DNA of 22,186 nucleotides, taken from the NCBI GenBank assembly GCA_016649785.1, contig JAENXB010000017.1:1-22186 (forward strand), in the 5' to 3' direction. Made by a program: the position numbers and the translations under genes. Below the pieces are notes generated by a model. That model made no database searches. It had not been told where the DNA came from and saw nothing but the letters and a program-made list of their open reading frames with translations. Shown here one piece after another: positions 21,757 through 22,186 of the stretch (the stretch's first letter is position 1; each line of letters starts with the position of its first letter). Source of the DNA: Flavobacteriaceae bacterium. GTDB taxonomy: Bacteria; Bacteroidota; Bacteroidia; Flavobacteriales; Flavobacteriaceae.

Positions 21757-22116
21757 GGTTTATTGTTTTGGTTAAATATATCAGAAAACAAATTTATAAA
21801 TAGTTTTGAGCTTTGATAGAGGTGATAGATATCATTTTTGGCCTATATATTGTCACTTTAACATTATATAGTTTAGGAAATAATATAGTTTTGCCCATTA
21901 GCTGATAACTCATTTTTCACTTCGTTCCTTTGCCAACTATGAGAAAAATAGCTAAGTCAAAGATAAACTTTGATTTAAAAACTATCTTTTTTATTTGAAA
22001 ATCATTTGAGAAAATACTCTTTATTTAAAATCATTATAGATAAAATTTGTTAACCACTATAAAAGATAACTATCTTTGCATAGGAAAAAGAAATAATAAT
22101 CTTACTAATTATTAAT
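21757..22116. other. Divergent regulatory gap between nadB and the last gene
   Basis: This 360-base AT-rich gap has no ORF I trust. It contains a nadB promoter candidate (21789-21796, minus), an inverted repeat TCAAAG-ATAAA-CTTTGA at 21957-21973, and a promoter for the rightward gene at 22046-22078. Confidence 0.65.
22046..22078 (+). promoter_or_regulatory. Bacteroidota-type promoter of the last gene
   Basis: TTTG at 22046-22049 and TATCTTTG at 22071-22078 are 21 bases apart, a good match to the -33/-7 consensus (TTTG and TAnnTTTG). The -7 box also forms half of the inverted repeat AAAGATA-AC-TATCTTT (22062-22077). The ATG follows 38 bp after the box. Confidence 0.72.
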
Positions 22117-22186
22117 ATGGTAGAAGCACATAGTTTTAACATCCCGGTAATGGGAGTTGGATTCACAATAGATACGCCGGTAAAGG
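22117..22186 (+). CDS. Unrecognised protein, N-terminal 23 codons only (cut by window end)
   Basis: From the ATG at 22117 the frame reads MVEAHSFNIPVMGVGFTIDT, then PVK and the window ends. A good promoter precedes it. The start looks soluble, with no signal peptide or membrane segment. I have an impression that such starts (FNIPVMGxGFTxDTP) recur in Bacteroidota conserved proteins but cannot name the family. The gene is divergent from nadB. Confidence 0.6.
   Translation, partial: MVEAHSFNIPVMGVGFTIDTPVK

Noticed and set aside
21843..21871. CTATATA / TATATAG inverted repeat upstream of nadB
   Set aside because: Seven AT-only base pairs around a 15-base loop are too weak and too likely by chance in this AT-rich gap.

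Overview
The window looks like a chromosomal segment from a marine or soil member of the Flavobacteriaceae (Bacteroidota), perhaps near Gramella, Gillisia or Salegentibacter. That placement is inferred from the low GC content, the domain families present (DUF4350/MoxR/DUF58, DUF4870-PadR-PspC, DUF2141, DUF6691), start codons without Shine-Dalgarno sequences, and several promoters of the Bacteroidota type (TAnnTTTG at -7). No rRNA, tRNA, CRISPR array, prophage or plasmid gene was seen.

Layout. (1) 1-2633, plus strand: the end of a DUF4350 - MoxR ATPase - DUF58 operon, closed by a strong hairpin. (2) 2633-3460: a REP-associated tyrosine transposase (RAYT) on the minus strand, flanked by four copies of a 13-bp palindrome, which together form a self-contained REP/RAYT module. 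(3) 3520-4976, plus: a secreted DUF2141 protein and an OxyR regulator with both redox cysteines, closed by a terminator that overlaps its stop codon. (4) 5002-5878, minus: a small 64-residue protein and a DUF4442 thioesterase-like protein. (5) 6024-9121, plus: a tightly overlapping DUF4870 - PadR - PspC operon, a short ORF that looks like the remains of a GIN-domain gene, and a small charged lipoprotein with a terminator. (6) 9263-11053: thioredoxin reductase (minus) and a TRIC/UPF0126 channel (plus), divergent. (7) 11109-18609, all minus: a two-gene YeeE/YedE sulfur-transport pair, a three-gene acyl-CoA (probably propionyl-CoA) carboxylase operon, then a sterol-desaturase-like hydroxylase followed 3 bp later by a CstB-like persulfide dioxygenase/rhodanese. 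(8) 18921-21756, minus: a Fic protein and L-aspartate oxidase (NadB). (9) 22117-end, plus: the first codons of an unrecognised gene with a good promoter.

How the genes fit together. The persulfide dioxygenase and the YeeE/YedE pair point to handling of reduced sulfur (sulfide, persulfide, thiosulfate). The carboxylase operon lies between them and would feed propionyl-CoA from odd-chain or branched substrates into methylmalonyl-CoA. OxyR and TrxB serve redox control. The DUF4870-PadR-PspC genes form an envelope-stress type unit. The intergenic spaces carry at least four kinds of palindromic repeat.

Most of the window is ordinary chromosome. The parts that most deserve a second look are the RAYT with its flanking palindromes, the hydroxylase-persulfide dioxygenase operon with a 14-bp operator-like palindrome about 42 bp before its predicted transcription start, and the decayed GIN-like gene next to the PspC operon.
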